A DNA stretch of 64,000 bases from the IMG/VR virus record IMGVR_UViG_3300042889_001540, positions 38,064-102,063 of that record; one strand, given 5' to 3'. This DNA is from a virus. A program made the position numbers and the translations under genes. Every line of letters begins with the position of its first letter. Positions within the stretch are counted from its first letter, which is position 1. This document shows positions 17,352 to 26,275 of the stretch, in pieces. The notes beneath the pieces are model-generated. The model made no database searches and was not told the origin of the DNA. It saw only the letters and a list, made by a program, of their open reading frames with translations.

Positions 17352-19035
17352 CTATTAATGGTTTAATTGTAACATCGGAACCATATAGGCTTTCGTTGTA
17401 GTTTATTCCTTCGGGTATTAATCTAAAAGTAATATCAGTAAAAGGATAATGAGATGTATTTAAAAACGGGTAATCAACCCCTCTTTCTAAATTATCCGTA
17501 AAACCATAAGTATATATATCCCTCCATCTAAACTCTTGGTCGGCGCTTGAATAAAAAGAATAATTAGGGATTTGGTCAATAATATTAACATCTCCCGTTT
17601 CAACATAATCAGAAAAAACCCTTAATGTCATTTTATTATGTGGTTGATAATAATAACCTAATGAATTTGTGTCCGGTAAATTTGATGTTTGAAATATAGT
17701 TTGGTTATACTTTATTTTATGGTAATAAGGTGAAATTACTCTTTCAATTTGTTCATAATCATTCCACTCACAAAAATCACCGTCCATTACATCTCCTTTC
17801 ACTAAATTACTATTATAATAAAACGTCTTAGTCGCGCCACTAGTTTGAGTATATGAAGATAATGGAATTGTTGTGTTGGAGTCAGTATTAGTTAAATCCC
17901 AATATTGATTTACTGTTTTGGTTAAGTTAAACCCCCAACCTTGTTTTAAACCGACCCCAGATGACGGCTCATTAAAATAACCTGAATATCCTTTATTAAC
18001 AATTGTTAAAAAAATCTCACTTAATGGTCGTTTTTGATTATCAATGTACCCCGCAAAATCTAAATCATACGCCGAAGTCATATTATATGCATTACTACTT
18101 GTTTTTTGAGAAATTCTTGAAATATGATTTGGTGTGATAGAACTGTATTCGAATTTCATAGTCTCTTTAAATACATTTTTTTCAAACCCAATTTTAGTAA
18201 CAATTAAATCATCTAAATTTGTAATCACTTTGTGTTCTCTCACATAATATTTTGATTTAGTCTCCGTTAAATTATCCGGGTTTATGACTCTTTTAAAAGT
18301 ACCATTCACATTATCACCAAATGTAGTTCCGGTATACCCAATATTTAAAACATTAAAAACATACTCTTCACTACCAAATAATCCATTACCTAATGAGTAA
18401 ACTTGGAAAATGTTTGAATTTCGATAAGTTAATGATAATTCAACATATTCATTTGTTGTTAACCCATGAGACCCAATACATTTAAAAGAAATTAATCCAT
18501 TCCCATTAATTTCAATATTTTCAATACTAAAGGGAATACCTTGCTCCGCAACCCAATTAATAGTACCTAAAGTATCTGAATAGTAGTTTAATTTTTTTGT
18601 GTTATTATTTTCATGAGCATATGTTAAATAATACATCCAATTATAGGTATAAGCACTTTTGGATTTATAAACAAAGTGTTGATTATCAGTAATCGGTCTA
18701 AAAAAATCAAATTCATAAAACTGAGGGAATCCCTTCCAAGTACCACTATTAAATGATGTTTGAGGGTCAACATAATACAAATTATATTGAAATGGTAAGT
18801 AAGTAGTTGTGCCTGTATATGTGTTATCGTATAAATATTTAACTTTAAATGTTGGTCTAAAAATAGTACATAACTGTCTTTCGTCATCATAAACTTGAGC
18901 CAAACTTATAGTTGTACTTCTATCGTATTCCGTTATTTGTTGACTTGTTTGGTCTAATGAGATAGAAACATTTTCATTAACAGAAGGCGCCCCCTTATAT
19001 TTAAGGTTACTTGGTATTATAGTGTAATTATTCAT
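17338..19035 (-). CDS. Hypothetical large tail protein
   Basis: 565 aa, not recognised. Very rich in Tyr, Asn, Thr and Phe (FYSSADQEFRWRDIYTYGF, TGTTTYLPFQYNLYYV), with no obvious repeat and no catalytic motif. It overlaps the 1581-aa gene by 8 bases at its start and the 276-aa gene by 14 bases at its end, which suggests coupled translation and a shared assembly. The composition is that of a surface-exposed beta-rich baseplate or fibre subunit; this is inference from composition and position. Confidence 0.65.
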   Translation of the reverse strand: MNNYTIIPSNLKYKGAPSVNENVSISLDQTSQQITEYDRSTTISLAQVYDDERQLCTIFRPTFKVKYLYDNTYTGTTTYLPFQYNLYYVDPQTSFNSGTWKGFPQFYEFDFFRPITDNQHFVYKSKSAYTYNWMYYLTYAHENNNTKKLNYYSDTLGTINWVAEQGIPFSIENIEINGNGLISFKCIGSHGLTTNEYVELSLTYRNSNIFQVYSLGNGLFGSEEYVFNVLNIGYTGTTFGDNVNGTFKRVINPDNLTETKSKYYVREHKVITNLDDLIVTKIGFEKNVFKETMKFEYSSITPNHISRISQKTSSNAYNMTSAYDLDFAGYIDNQKRPLSEIFLTIVNKGYSGYFNEPSSGVGLKQGWGFNLTKTVNQYWDLTNTDSNTTIPLSSYTQTSGATKTFYYNSNLVKGDVMDGDFCEWNDYEQIERVISPYYHKIKYNQTIFQTSNLPDTNSLGYYYQPHNKMTLRVFSDYVETGDVNIIDQIPNYSFYSSADQEFRWRDIYTYGFTDNLERGVDYPFLNTSHYPFTDITFRLIPEGINYNESLYGSDVTIKPLIDECE

Positions 19036-22000
19036 TTACTGAATATTTTGTTTTAAATTTATCTAAAGCACTCTCTCCTTTAACCGGACCAAAATAAAAT
19101 TGATATGGCGCGCCGACTAAAAATTTAGGATTTCTAACTAATGAAGCATTACTTGAATAATTACCATTATCATCCATCCCAAAAATATATCCTCGAGCCA
19201 TTAAATCTTCACTACTAACGTCGACATTAGATGCCAAAAAATATTTAGTTGTTAAACTAGCTCTGTCTAATCCTTGGTAAGGGGTATTTTGGATTATGTC
19301 TTCGGTGTCTGTTGCCCAATTATTATATTGACCTCCAAATAAATTTGACGAGGAATTGTTGACAGGAATATCAAGTTCCCATTGATAAAATGGTACAACT
19401 TGGGATTTAATCCCATAAGGGTAGGGGTAAAACCCAATATTGTCGTTACCTCTAAAATTAATCCTACCGGGAGTTAAATAATCCTTAGTTTGTAAATTTT
19501 CAGTTGTTGATGAAAACCATACTGCAATTGTTGGATTTTCTGAATTACCCAATATTGTTGTTGGTGGACCTCCTGTCGTTTCATAATATTCAGGTGAAAA
19601 ATTAATATTACCAATTTCACAATTAATTGACATTAATTGAGCTAAATCCCCATCAATTCTACGGCGCCTACCTAAAATGTCATTGGTTTCATTACGAGAA
19701 AATAACTGTTGTAATGAGTTATCTCCCAATGGTATTATTTGAGCCAAAAAACCTTCATCGGTAATCCGTGAAATAACAAATAAATTAATTAAATCAGAGG
19801 TATCCCCATAACTAGTTGAATTAATATTAGGTAATATATACCCCTTAGTTGATGGGTCAAAAGTTATCTCAGAATAAAAATAATCTTTCATACCTAAATT
19901 AATAATTGTTGTTGGGAACATTAAATTAACTACGTTAACTCCATAATCATTATTAGTCTTATTACCTACAAATCTATTACTAATGTAGTTGTATGGACTA
20001 CTTCTATAATAAAAATTATTAGTATCCTCATCAAAATAAGATAAATCCTTACAAAATTTTGGTGGTAAAGCTTTATTTTGACTATTATAAAAAGTGTCCA
20101 CTTGAATCGGAAATGCGTAAAGAGAACCATTAATCCAATTATTCATAAACGATTGTGATAACACTCCTCGACATATTCCATAGAAAAATCTAAAACGAAA
20201 CCCCCATTCAGCAAAACTTCCAATATCTTTTAACATATCAATTAAAGGTCGTCTCATAAACATATAACACCCATTTTCAACAGCATCATTATTTTCACAA
20301 GATTCGTTAATATCAAAATCGTCACCAAATCCTTTATAACAATTTAAACTAACCATACCTTCACAATCAAAACTTCGTAAAACAGTACTGTCATTAGGTA
20401 ATCCTGTTAAATCCGCAGTTACTTGGTCGGCACCTGTTGTATTACTTTGTGATGAAATAACACCTGATTCGGTATTAATTGAATAGATTCCAAAATTATT
20501 ATTTTGTTGTAATAAAGAAGGGTTATTATCCCACGAACCACCATCTAAAAAGTCAGAACTAGGTAGCCTATCCGTCCTTAACACATTTTGTTGCGAAGAA
20601 TTAATAGTCATTATATTTGTTTGGGTAAAAGTTTTTGTATAGTAAAAATAATTAAAAGACCCATATGAAAAAGAAAGACTATTTCCTAATTGGTCATTAT
20701 AATCATTGGATGACATTGCGGCAACTCCAGATACATTTTCAGTATTATCATATTTTGAACTATCGGGTAGTGACAACCAAAACCCATTTGAGGTTGTTGA
20801 TATCACTTTATTACCCGAAATTTGAAATTTTAATGGGGGTGTTAAGCTACTATCCAACGAACTATAATATCTTGTCGCTGTTGTTGTAAATCCCGAATAT
20901 TTATTTCCCGGATTAAAAAAATATGATTGGTAAAACATACCGCTTTGGGTATAAGGTTGCACTGACAATGAAACATTGTCCAACTTTTGAATTGGAATAT
21001 TAAGTCGTGTCGACGCAGTTACTGACCAATTTGAGTCATTTTCATTTGTCCCAAATAAACCTCCTAATTTGTATTCATTTAAATATAACGGGGAATAAGG
21101 GTCAACACCTCTTTGTAAAACTAAAATGTACTGAGATTCATAATCCTCCAAATAGTCAGTGGCGGTCATTGATACCACTGATTGAACCACACCAATGTTA
21201 CCAGAAACTTTTTTATATTCAGTAATAACTGTTGGTGTTGATAATATATTTGGAAAAGATTGTGTTGTACCTGAATTCCATATCAATATCGCCTGAGAAA
21301 CCGTAATTGCGGTTATAACTTGGTAATATTCAATATCAGAAGGAAATTTATAATTTGTTTCAGTTGAACCATAAGGTAAGATATAAGAGGTACTTAAATT
21401 ACTATTTTGGCTGCCGTCATTAGGGTTAGCATAAGATATGTTCACAATTGTTTGTCCACTACCATTATATGAACTACCACTAATCCCTGTAGTTATACCA
21501 GATATAGTATTAGCAGTATATAAATAATTTTTATCCTCCGAATTACTAAAATTAACAAAACTTAATAAATCCCCGGGATTATATTGTTCTTGAGATAAAA
21601 CGGTAATTGAATTATCGTAATGATATTTTCCAACATTTTCATTCTTAGAAACAGTAACTTTAATCTTATTGACCCCCGTAAAATAATTTGACCTTTGATT
21701 AAACAAGTTAATCCTTTCTCCAATTGGTAAATTTTTACTTGCCAAAATACGCTCCCCATTAAGACTATACACGTTTGAAATTGGTAACTTATATCGTTGA
21801 TTATTTGAAACCGTACTAACACTACCATAACCCGCCAAAACTTGTGAATAAACATCACTTAATTGTTCCGCGGTATCAGTATCTCCCGAAAATCTAATAG
21901 ATTCCAACATCGCGGTATAGTTTTCTTGCAAAGACACATAAGTTAGAATTCCGGTACCATTTGGATTTCCTTCATTATACGTATTATTACTTTGAACTCC

Positions 22001-23773
22001 GGTCTCTTGTTTACAATCACAAGCCTGACAATCAGGGTATGTTATCATAGGTATCCTAAAAGTATAATCTCTTTTATCACATTTAATCCCTAAACTACGA
22101 CAAATCCAACTAAACCACCTTTTTCTAAATATTCGAATATTACAGATAGAACAAAGAGCACTAATCACTATATTATATAAAAATAAGACAATATGCATCG
22201 CAATTAAAATACCAATAAATGCCGGTTGTATTATTGTAAAAATAATTGAAAATAAGAAAAATAGTAAATCGAAATTTCTAAACCCGTCATTAACCGGAAA
22301 TTTATTAACACTATTAGCACAATCATTATTATCAATTTCCTTAATCCCAATAAATTGACCTTTATTTCCTTTTTTGTATTGGTCAATTAATGATGAAACC
22401 GTATAAACTTTATTGAATTGGAATTCATAAAATGTGTCCTCACAATTAATAGACTCATTAAGTTTGTCGATTTTTTCTTGAGAAGTGAAACCATTAGTGT
22501 ATCCACTCCAATCTAACCCAAAATAATATGAACTAGCCAGTTTTTCTCTATCAGCGGTTGTCCCCGAAAAATATGGGTCATTATTCTCGTTAATCCACCC
22601 ATATTCTTTAACATTCGGAACTAAATAATATGGTCGTCTTGTTTGTAATGTTAAATCATTTGGTTGTTGCCATTTAATTTTAAATCGATATTTCCCTTTA
22701 GTTGGAATACCTACGCTTGGGTCGTTGGATATAACTTTTTCCCCAAATTCATTAGTAATGAAATAATCCAAATTCATTGGCATTTCAGTTAACCACACCC
22801 CATTACCGTCAATTATATTACCTGATTGTTCAAATTGATATTGTTCTAAAATAGGATTACCATCTGAATCTTGTTGTATTGTTTGTCTAATTCCTAAAAT
22901 TTGCCCCGGGCCTGTAGTTAAATCACATAAGTTACCTAAATTATCTTTTGGTTTACAATTTTTCCTAACCCTAAAAGTATCAGGTGATGAAAACATAGAA
23001 CCCATAAAAACTGATGTCGGTTGTATATCAACATTTGCATCATTCCTAAGGTCAAAATCAACTCGATTAACTGCTATTTGACAAATATCAGGGTCACCCC
23101 ATAATGGAGCAACTGATAAAGTTTTAGTTAATGTTATTATTTGAGGTAATGATGATAAATCAGTTGAAGTTTTAAATCGATTACCAGAAACTTGTGATTC
23201 GGTTGCTAATCCAGTTCTAATTAAATCTTGAGGTGTTAATGAGAACTCCCCAATATCAGATAAATCAACATCCATTACTAAAGTTTGGGAACCTAATGGT
23301 ACTCCCATTATCATATAATCACCACTATCATTAGTTTTTGTGGTATACTTATAATATTTGTCGTAAATTTCAACAACAGTACTATCAATTAATACATCAC
23401 TTCTTGTTGGTAAAGTACCTGTCGCTGCGTGAACAGAATATGATTTTTCGTAAGGTAATAAATTATATCGATACCCATCAGAATTTTTATCTGTTGGAGA
23501 TTTATAAGGATATATACTTGAAATGATTGGATTAGACTCATCAATTGGCTCAACGGGAAGAAACACAGACACACGAGCATTTGGAATACCAAATCCATTA
23601 TTTGCTGTGACTCTTCCAACAACAACACCGTATTCCGAACAACTCCTACTATAAACGTCAGTTTGTTGTATTTTTAACGATAAGATTTCTAAAAACTCAA
23701 AATCTTGGTCTAACTGAACATTGATTGTTTTGTTTACTCCTAATTCGGTTCTAATTCTATATGACTGACCCAT
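19028..23773 (-). CDS. Giant tail protein with N-terminal CarboxypepD_reg-like domain and two membrane-like segments
   Basis: 1581 aa. Around residues 45-160 a carboxypeptidase-regulatory-like fold is suggested by VVGRVTANNGFGIPNARVSV and later NDSGDYMIMGVPLGSQTLVM. Near residues 500-550 a strongly hydrophobic stretch (FFLFSIIFTIIQPAFIGILI and following) reads as two transmembrane helices, followed by a Cys-rich patch (about 545-600, including CQACDCK). The rest is beta-rich. Membrane-type helices are rare in baseplate proteins and could insert into the host envelope during infection. The gene follows gp6 after a 95-base gap holding a TATTTAT element and overlaps the next gene by 8 bases. Baseplate periphery is likely; membrane penetration is inference. 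Confidence 0.75.
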   Translation of the reverse strand: MGQSYRIRTELGVNKTINVQLDQDFEFLEILSLKIQQTDVYSRSCSEYGVVVGRVTANNGFGIPNARVSVFLPVEPIDESNPIISSIYPYKSPTDKNSDGYRYNLLPYEKSYSVHAATGTLPTRSDVLIDSTVVEIYDKYYKYTTKTNDSGDYMIMGVPLGSQTLVMDVDLSDIGEFSLTPQDLIRTGLATESQVSGNRFKTSTDLSSLPQIITLTKTLSVAPLWGDPDICQIAVNRVDFDLRNDANVDIQPTSVFMGSMFSSPDTFRVRKNCKPKDNLGNLCDLTTGPGQILGIRQTIQQDSDGNPILEQYQFEQSGNIIDGNGVWLTEMPMNLDYFITNEFGEKVISNDPSVGIPTKGKYRFKIKWQQPNDLTLQTRRPYYLVPNVKEYGWINENNDPYFSGTTADREKLASSYYFGLDWSGYTNGFTSQEKIDKLNESINCEDTFYEFQFNKVYTVSSLIDQYKKGNKGQFIGIKEIDNNDCANSVNKFPVNDGFRNFDLLFFLFSIIFTIIQPAFIGILIAMHIVLFLYNIVISALCSICNIRIFRKRWFSWICRSLGIKCDKRDYTFRIPMITYPDCQACDCKQETGVQSNNTYNEGNPNGTGILTYVSLQENYTAMLESIRFSGDTDTAEQLSDVYSQVLAGYGSVSTVSNNQRYKLPISNVYSLNGERILASKNLPIGERINLFNQRSNYFTGVNKIKVTVSKNENVGKYHYDNSITVLSQEQYNPGDLLSFVNFSNSEDKNYLYTANTISGITTGISGSSYNGSGQTIVNISYANPNDGSQNSNLSTSYILPYGSTETNYKFPSDIEYYQVITAITVSQAILIWNSGTTQSFPNILSTPTVITEYKKVSGNIGVVQSVVSMTATDYLEDYESQYILVLQRGVDPYSPLYLNEYKLGGLFGTNENDSNWSVTASTRLNIPIQKLDNVSLSVQPYTQSGMFYQSYFFNPGNKYSGFTTTATRYYSSLDSSLTPPLKFQISGNKVISTTSNGFWLSLPDSSKYDNTENVSGVAAMSSNDYNDQLGNSLSFSYGSFNYFYYTKTFTQTNIMTINSSQQNVLRTDRLPSSDFLDGGSWDNNPSLLQQNNNFGIYSINTESGVISSQSNTTGADQVTADLTGLPNDSTVLRSFDCEGMVSLNCYKGFGDDFDINESCENNDAVENGCYMFMRRPLIDMLKDIGSFAEWGFRFRFFYGICRGVLSQSFMNNWINGSLYAFPIQVDTFYNSQNKALPPKFCKDLSYFDEDTNNFYYRSSPYNYISNRFVGNKTNNDYGVNVVNLMFPTTIINLGMKDYFYSEITFDPSTKGYILPNINSTSYGDTSDLINLFVISRITDEGFLAQIIPLGDNSLQQLFSRNETNDILGRRRRIDGDLAQLMSINCEIGNINFSPEYYETTGGPPTTILGNSENPTIAVWFSSTTENLQTKDYLTPGRINFRGNDNIGFYPYPYGIKSQVVPFYQWELDIPVNNSSSNLFGGQYNNWATDTEDIIQNTPYQGLDRASLTTKYFLASNVDVSSEDLMARGYIFGMDDNGNYSSNASLVRNPKFLVGAPYQFYFGPVKGESALDKFKTKYSVNE

Positions 23774-23789
23774 TCAATTCTTTTAATTT

Positions 23790-23796
23790 ATAAATA
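23790..23796 (-). promoter_or_regulatory. TATTTAT element upstream of the 1581-aa tail gene
   Basis: Coding-strand TATTTATAAATTAAAA ends shortly before the ATG at 23773. It is one of about eleven similar sites in short gaps of this window. The remaining 95-base gap holds no gene. Confidence 0.45.
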
Positions 23797-23868
23797 GTTT
23801 ATGAGTGATTTTTCAAAGAAATACACACCATATTTAATTATAAACTAGTTGTCACAGAAATAAACCTG

Positions 23869-25707
23869 TTAAGAGAATGTAACTGATTGGAAATTTTTAA
23901 CGGACACTTTAATATCTTTATTAGGGTATCTAACTTGGTACACTTGTGATGGTTGAGCAAAAATAGTATCATCAACAGTTGAAATTTCTTTTGTCTCAGC
24001 GTCAACATATTCCATGGATGTTTCCGCGGAAGAATATTGACCCCCAACATTATTAAATACATTTACCCCAACTACTGTTAATACACCATTTTGATTTTGG
24101 ATAATACTTTTCAATTCAGATAAATAAACATTTTGACCTAATTCCCGTGTTTGAGGATTGAAATATGTTGAAATTCTATCAACGACATCCGCAATAACTT
24201 GACCGGAATTTTGAGCAGAATCTAAAACAATTTGAACATTAATACTTAAATCAATAACCTGAGCAGTTAAAATTGAAATATAATCGTTTATCATTCTATA
24301 ATTCGACAAATAATTAGCAACATTTTGTCTTAATGTATCTGAAACAATACTTGTTAGTTTTCCTGAAGTATCGTAGGATAATAACTGAATCAATATCTTA
24401 TTGTTATTTTCAGTAATTGAAACTTTTGCAGGCGCCCCAAATTCTGCCGGCATATTTCGAATAATTGACTCGTAATCCTGTACTGTAACCGCTCTTTTTT
24501 GAGCCGAAAAGTTAAACGATACATAATTCCTAATTTCTTCTAATGATGGTACACCAGCACCTCCAATGGCTGCAGTAACATTGGTACATCTTAATGAATT
24601 CACAACAGATGAGTTAGTTAATTCAGATGGTCCATTAACAAAGAAATTTACTGTACCAATTTGATTAATAACATTTGTTCCCAAGTTTGTCGCCAAACCA
24701 CCACCCACTCTATATTGAATGAACAAGGTCGAGTTTGGAGTTAAAGCAGAACCCAATGAAAAGTTATTTGAATATCTTTGTAAATCAATTGTTGCACCAA
24801 CCGTGGTAAATTGGTCTAAAGAATCTTGTGCTGTATTTGTACCACCACCAAATGTCATCTTTTTAAAACCTTCCGGAGTGTATTCCGTTATAAATCTATT
24901 AGATGTCTGAATATATTTTCCAACCTTAATACCCGGTTGGTCTGACACTTTTGTTGGGTCTTCAATGAATACTCGGTCTTCCGCAAGTGCATCGACTTCA
25001 TACCATTTATTTGATACCCCCAAAAATTCAGCAGTTGATGGGACATTTGTATATTCAGTACCACTTTTTAATAATACATTAGTAATCCCTAATACATTTT
25101 TCTCAGGTAAGAATAATTCGAAGAATGGTTTAACATCATTTGGTGTGATGACTCTTTTAAACACTTTTGTTATACCATTAACAACTAATTCTCTTTTTGT
25201 AATCGTATAATTAATTAAGACATTATTTGCATTAAAATTTGGTATTTTTAAACGATTTGGGAATCCTTGGGCGTTATATGGTGAAGTAAAATCAACATCA
25301 TATATATTTTCAAATACTATTCCAGCCCCAACAACTTGGGAACCTCTCGTTAAAGTACCTAAGTATCTTTCATCCTCTTTATCCCCGAATGCGGGAACTG
25401 TTATTGAAAAATCAACTAAGGACACTGATGGTCTTTGTCCCGGTAATTTTAACCCATAGGTTCTAGCAATATTATAAATTGAAGACCTTTGTTGAGCATA
25501 TTGTAAAACAGTTTCCTGAATACTTCTATCAATATGATAATGTAAATTGTCTGCAACCGCAGCATTCAAGTCTAAGAATACTGAAAACACAGACGCATCG
25601 TTAAAATCCTGTATTAATTCAGGATAATAAGTTCTTACATAGTTTAATAATTCAGTTCTTATTCCTTGATAATCTCTTGTAGTATAAGATATATTACGAT
25701 TTGCCAT
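23869..25707 (-). CDS. Baseplate wedge protein, gp6/gpJ-like
   Basis: 612 aa, close to T4 gp6 length (660). The N-terminus carries the family hallmark: YTTRDYQGIRTELLNYV, then PELIQDFNDASVFSVFLDLN and a helix of early Tyr/His residues, then the GLKLPGQRPS turn. The C-terminal half has the baseplate J-like arrangement (RNYVSFNFSAQKRAVTVQDY, later IINDYISILTAQVIDLSINV-like strands). gp6 forms the inner baseplate ring and triggers sheath contraction. It lies 6 bases after the gp25-like gene, the order usual for contractile tails. Confident at the family level. Confidence 0.92.
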   Translation of the reverse strand: MANRNISYTTRDYQGIRTELLNYVRTYYPELIQDFNDASVFSVFLDLNAAVADNLHYHIDRSIQETVLQYAQQRSSIYNIARTYGLKLPGQRPSVSLVDFSITVPAFGDKEDERYLGTLTRGSQVVGAGIVFENIYDVDFTSPYNAQGFPNRLKIPNFNANNVLINYTITKRELVVNGITKVFKRVITPNDVKPFFELFLPEKNVLGITNVLLKSGTEYTNVPSTAEFLGVSNKWYEVDALAEDRVFIEDPTKVSDQPGIKVGKYIQTSNRFITEYTPEGFKKMTFGGGTNTAQDSLDQFTTVGATIDLQRYSNNFSLGSALTPNSTLFIQYRVGGGLATNLGTNVINQIGTVNFFVNGPSELTNSSVVNSLRCTNVTAAIGGAGVPSLEEIRNYVSFNFSAQKRAVTVQDYESIIRNMPAEFGAPAKVSITENNNKILIQLLSYDTSGKLTSIVSDTLRQNVANYLSNYRMINDYISILTAQVIDLSINVQIVLDSAQNSGQVIADVVDRISTYFNPQTRELGQNVYLSELKSIIQNQNGVLTVVGVNVFNNVGGQYSSAETSMEYVDAETKEISTVDDTIFAQPSQVYQVRYPNKDIKVSVKNFQSVTFS

Positions 25708-25713
25708 ACGATA

Positions 25714-26184
25714 TTAAATATTAATTATAACAAAATCACTCGGACCAAAAGTTGTATTATTGGTTGAGTAATCTATTTTTATTTTTGCGGTATATTCCGA
25801 AGTTCCCTTACCCGGGAGTCTGTAAATTGATGATTCACTAGAACCCACGGTTGCCGTTCCTGTCGCTAAATCAACTTCTTCCATTGGGTCGGCCGGACTT
25901 ATAGTTATTTGATTTAATAATAAATTAGGCATAAAAGTACCGACAGCATCTCTAATGTCCGATTCAATAGCGTCGAATGTTAATCCATCGAACGGTTCAA
26001 ATAAAAACTCATAAAGTCTTGTCCCAAAAGTGGGTAAATAATATCTTGAACCTTTTCGAGTTAAAAGTAAGTGAATTAAATCCGCTTTAATTTCCTGTGA
26101 CTCATACTCAGTAAGTTGTAGATAATCCCCCTTTACAGAATCTCTGAAAGGAAAATTAATACCATATGTTGTTCCATCTGCCAT
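25714..26184 (-). CDS. Baseplate wedge protein gp25 (lysozyme-like fold)
   Basis: 156 aa, the usual size for gp25-like wedge subunits (T4 132). INFPFRDSVKGDYLQLT is followed by the conserved helix and loop ADLIHLLLTRKGSRYYLPTF and GTRLYEFLFEPFDGLT. gp25 anchors the sheath initiation complex to gp6 in the inner baseplate. A TATTTAT element lies 32-38 bases upstream, after the nrdA terminator, so this gene probably starts a new transcript for the baseplate/fibre genes. Confidence 0.92.
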   Translation of the reverse strand: MADGTTYGINFPFRDSVKGDYLQLTEYESQEIKADLIHLLLTRKGSRYYLPTFGTRLYEFLFEPFDGLTFDAIESDIRDAVGTFMPNLLLNQITISPADPMEEVDLATGTATVGSSESSIYRLPGKGTSEYTAKIKIDYSTNNTTFGPSDFVIINI

Positions 26185-26215
26185 ATTTATAATTATAGTC
26201 TTGTGATTATTTCTT

Positions 26216-26222
26216 ATAAATA
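26216..26222 (-). promoter_or_regulatory. TATTTAT element upstream of the gp25-like gene
   Basis: Coding strand GGTATTTATAAGAAATAA lies just downstream of the nrdA terminator and upstream of the gp25 start at 26184, a fitting place for a promoter that restarts transcription. Confidence 0.5.
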
Positions 26223-26231
26223 CCTAAAAAT

Positions 26232-26256
26232 AAAAAATCCCAACAATGTCGGGATT
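26232..26256 (-). terminator. Rho-independent terminator after nrdA
   Basis: On the minus strand a 9-bp stem (AATCCCGAC / GTTGGGATT, one G-T pair) with a 3-base loop is followed by TTTTTATTTTT. It lies 20 bases after the nrdA stop. Confidence 0.85.
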
Positions 26257-26275
26257 ATTATTAATATTGTTTCGG

